Below, one piece after another: positions 62,954 through 64,000 of a stretch of DNA of 64,000 nucleotides. The DNA is from Tilletia caries (taxonomy: Eukaryota > Basidiomycota > Exobasidiomycetes > Tilletiales > Tilletiaceae), in the NCBI GenBank assembly GCA_032718865.1, contig JALUTQ010000024.1, positions 667,501-731,500 on the forward strand, written 5' to 3'. Numbering within the stretch: position 1 is the stretch's first letter; each line of letters starts with the position of its first letter. A program made the position numbers and the translations under genes. The notes beneath the pieces are model-generated. The model ran no database searches, was not told the origin of the DNA, and saw only the letters and a list, made by a program, of their open reading frames with translations.

Positions 62954-64000
62954 TCATGTCGACCCTTCTAGCGGCGCACCAGCGACGCCACTGCCAGCCC
63001 CCTGCGCCGCCGCTGCACTGCCCGGAACCCGACCCCTGACGTACTCATCCCAGGTCTTGGAGCACCGCACCCACGCACTCCCCACACTGTCCAGCGCGGG
63101 TCGAATGTCGAGCACAAACTCGGGCTCGTCGTCCGGATTGGCCTGTTCGTGCTCAGGAACCGAGTAGTAGTCGATGATGTAGCGGACCTCTTCGGGCGCG
63201 GTGGTTGAGCCGGGTGTGGGAGGGCGGCGGACGATCCAGTCGTGCCGGTCGAACGGTGGGTCCGCGCTGTGTGAGTGAGTGTGGATTAGTAAGCGAATGG
63301 AGGGCTTTGCACCCGTTTTGGAAGGGAGAAGAGAATAAACTTACTGGAATGTAGATGGCATGACTTTACCAAAGAGGTTGTACAGACGCGCCTTGGGACT
63401 GAGCGTCCCTGGCTTTCCTTGGAAACGAGCCAATTCAACTTTGGCCGGGTCGCTAAGGGAACGAACAGATCAACATGTCAGCGTCATTCCCATAGAAATT
63501 GGGGAAGAAGAAGAACAACTCACACTCCAGCCAGACGCTCCCACTCCAGCACCTCCTGCCACGCCGCTTCGTTTAGCCAGTTATGGATCATGACCATCGC
63601 CTCGACATGTTCCTCCGGCGTCTCCCATCCCTTCCGTACCAGCGCATTGTAGAACTGCTGTGGCGAGGGGTACTCCCAATTTGCTGGCCCAGCATCGGCG
63701 ACACCGCTACCATGGCCCACAGGGCACTTGGCCGGTCCAGTAGAAGCATCGCTCCCGCTCGCGACCTTGTCGTATGGCGATGCACCCGGCGGTGGCGAAC
63801 CTCCGGACCGCGGGATCGACGACACCGTCCGTTCGGTGGGCAGGAGCACTTTCTGCTGGCTCTCAGACGCGCGGGCGTTAGACAGGAAGGGCATCATGTT
63901 CAGTGGGTTCAAGGTCTCGGACCAGCTCTTTGATGAATTTGATGATGGGTGGTCCAGGGACGGAGCGGCAATGGCGACTGCTTTTGCGAGCGGTTGCTGG
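62954..64000 (-). CDS. CYC3: Cytochrome c heme lyase (holocytochrome c synthase), partial
   Basis: Three exons in view, 63524 to beyond 64000, 63345-63452 and 62954-63266, in phase. The N-terminus lies outside the window. Seen in order: LNPLNMMPFLSNARASESQQ, TERTVSSIPR, the heme-binding CPV motif in AKCPVGHGSG, NWEYPSPQQFYNALVRKGWE, EEHVEAMVMIHNWLNEAAW, LARFQGKPGTLSPKARLYNL, then DPPFDRHDWIVRRPP, EVRYIIDYYSVPE, FVLDIRPALDSVGSAW and TWDEY. The enzyme attaches heme to apocytochrome c by thioether bonds in the mitochondrial intermembrane space. The C-terminal tail after WDEY is Ala/Gly-rich. A MITE occupies its immediate 3' flank. Confidence 0.95.

Overview
This window is nuclear DNA of a filamentous-type basidiomycete fungus. 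The evidence is short GTGAGT...CAG introns of about 50-90 bp interrupting most genes, GC-rich codon use, and typical fungal orthologues: MAK16, an LRG1-type LIM/RhoGAP protein, U2AF large subunit, a pericentrin-like spindle-pole protein and cytochrome c heme lyase. It also carries a KDZ-class transposase of the kind abundant in basidiomycetes. The class cannot be fixed from the window alone. No rRNA, tRNA or CRISPR was found.

Layout. 0-2.2 kb is an inverted, decayed segmental duplicate of 34.0-37.3 kb: a collagen-like secreted-protein gene plus a broken PACT-domain gene. It abuts a glutathione S-transferase gene that has lost its 3' end (2.4-3.0 kb). 3.7-14.6 kb is a housekeeping block: MAK16 (+), a LIM/RhoGAP protein (-) and U2AF large subunit (-), all with introns resolved by phase. 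14.9-19.9 kb is a non-coding array, three 256-bp LTR-like repeats around two 2.1-kb internal units. 19.9-23.7 kb is gene-poor and holds two dense clusters of an inverted octamer. 23.7-29.2 kb has an unrecognised 690-710 aa protein with a frameshift in a repeat, and an F-box-like protein. 29.7-30.4 kb is a TA-flanked inverted-repeat element just upstream of a prolyl-4-hydroxylase-like 2OG-Fe(II) oxygenase. 32.5-37.1 kb carries the intact PACT protein and the second collagen-like gene, followed by a small five-exon protein. 38.3-41.8 kb is a gene desert. 41.8-48.3 kb has a broken glyoxalase II gene, then a KDZ transposase and its divergent companion gene. 49-53.5 kb holds three acidic or low-complexity proteins, one with a BED-like finger. 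54.3-59 kb holds a truncated MFS transporter, a small chromodomain-like protein and unrecognised minus-strand exons. 60.6-61.4 kb is the third collagen-like gene. 62.3-62.9 kb is a MITE with perfect 34-bp TIRs, 9 bp from the stop codon of cytochrome c heme lyase, which runs off the window end.

Most notable theme: a three-member family of small secreted proteins. Each has a signal peptide, eight cysteines in three copies of a short C...GLxNLxLxGC module, Arg-Arg (Kex2-like) sites after the first two modules, and a Gly-X-Y collagen-like spacer before the third. All three share a TATA-containing core promoter. The second theme is heavy remodelling by mobile DNA: LTR-like array, KDZ, two TIR elements, segmental duplication and four broken genes.
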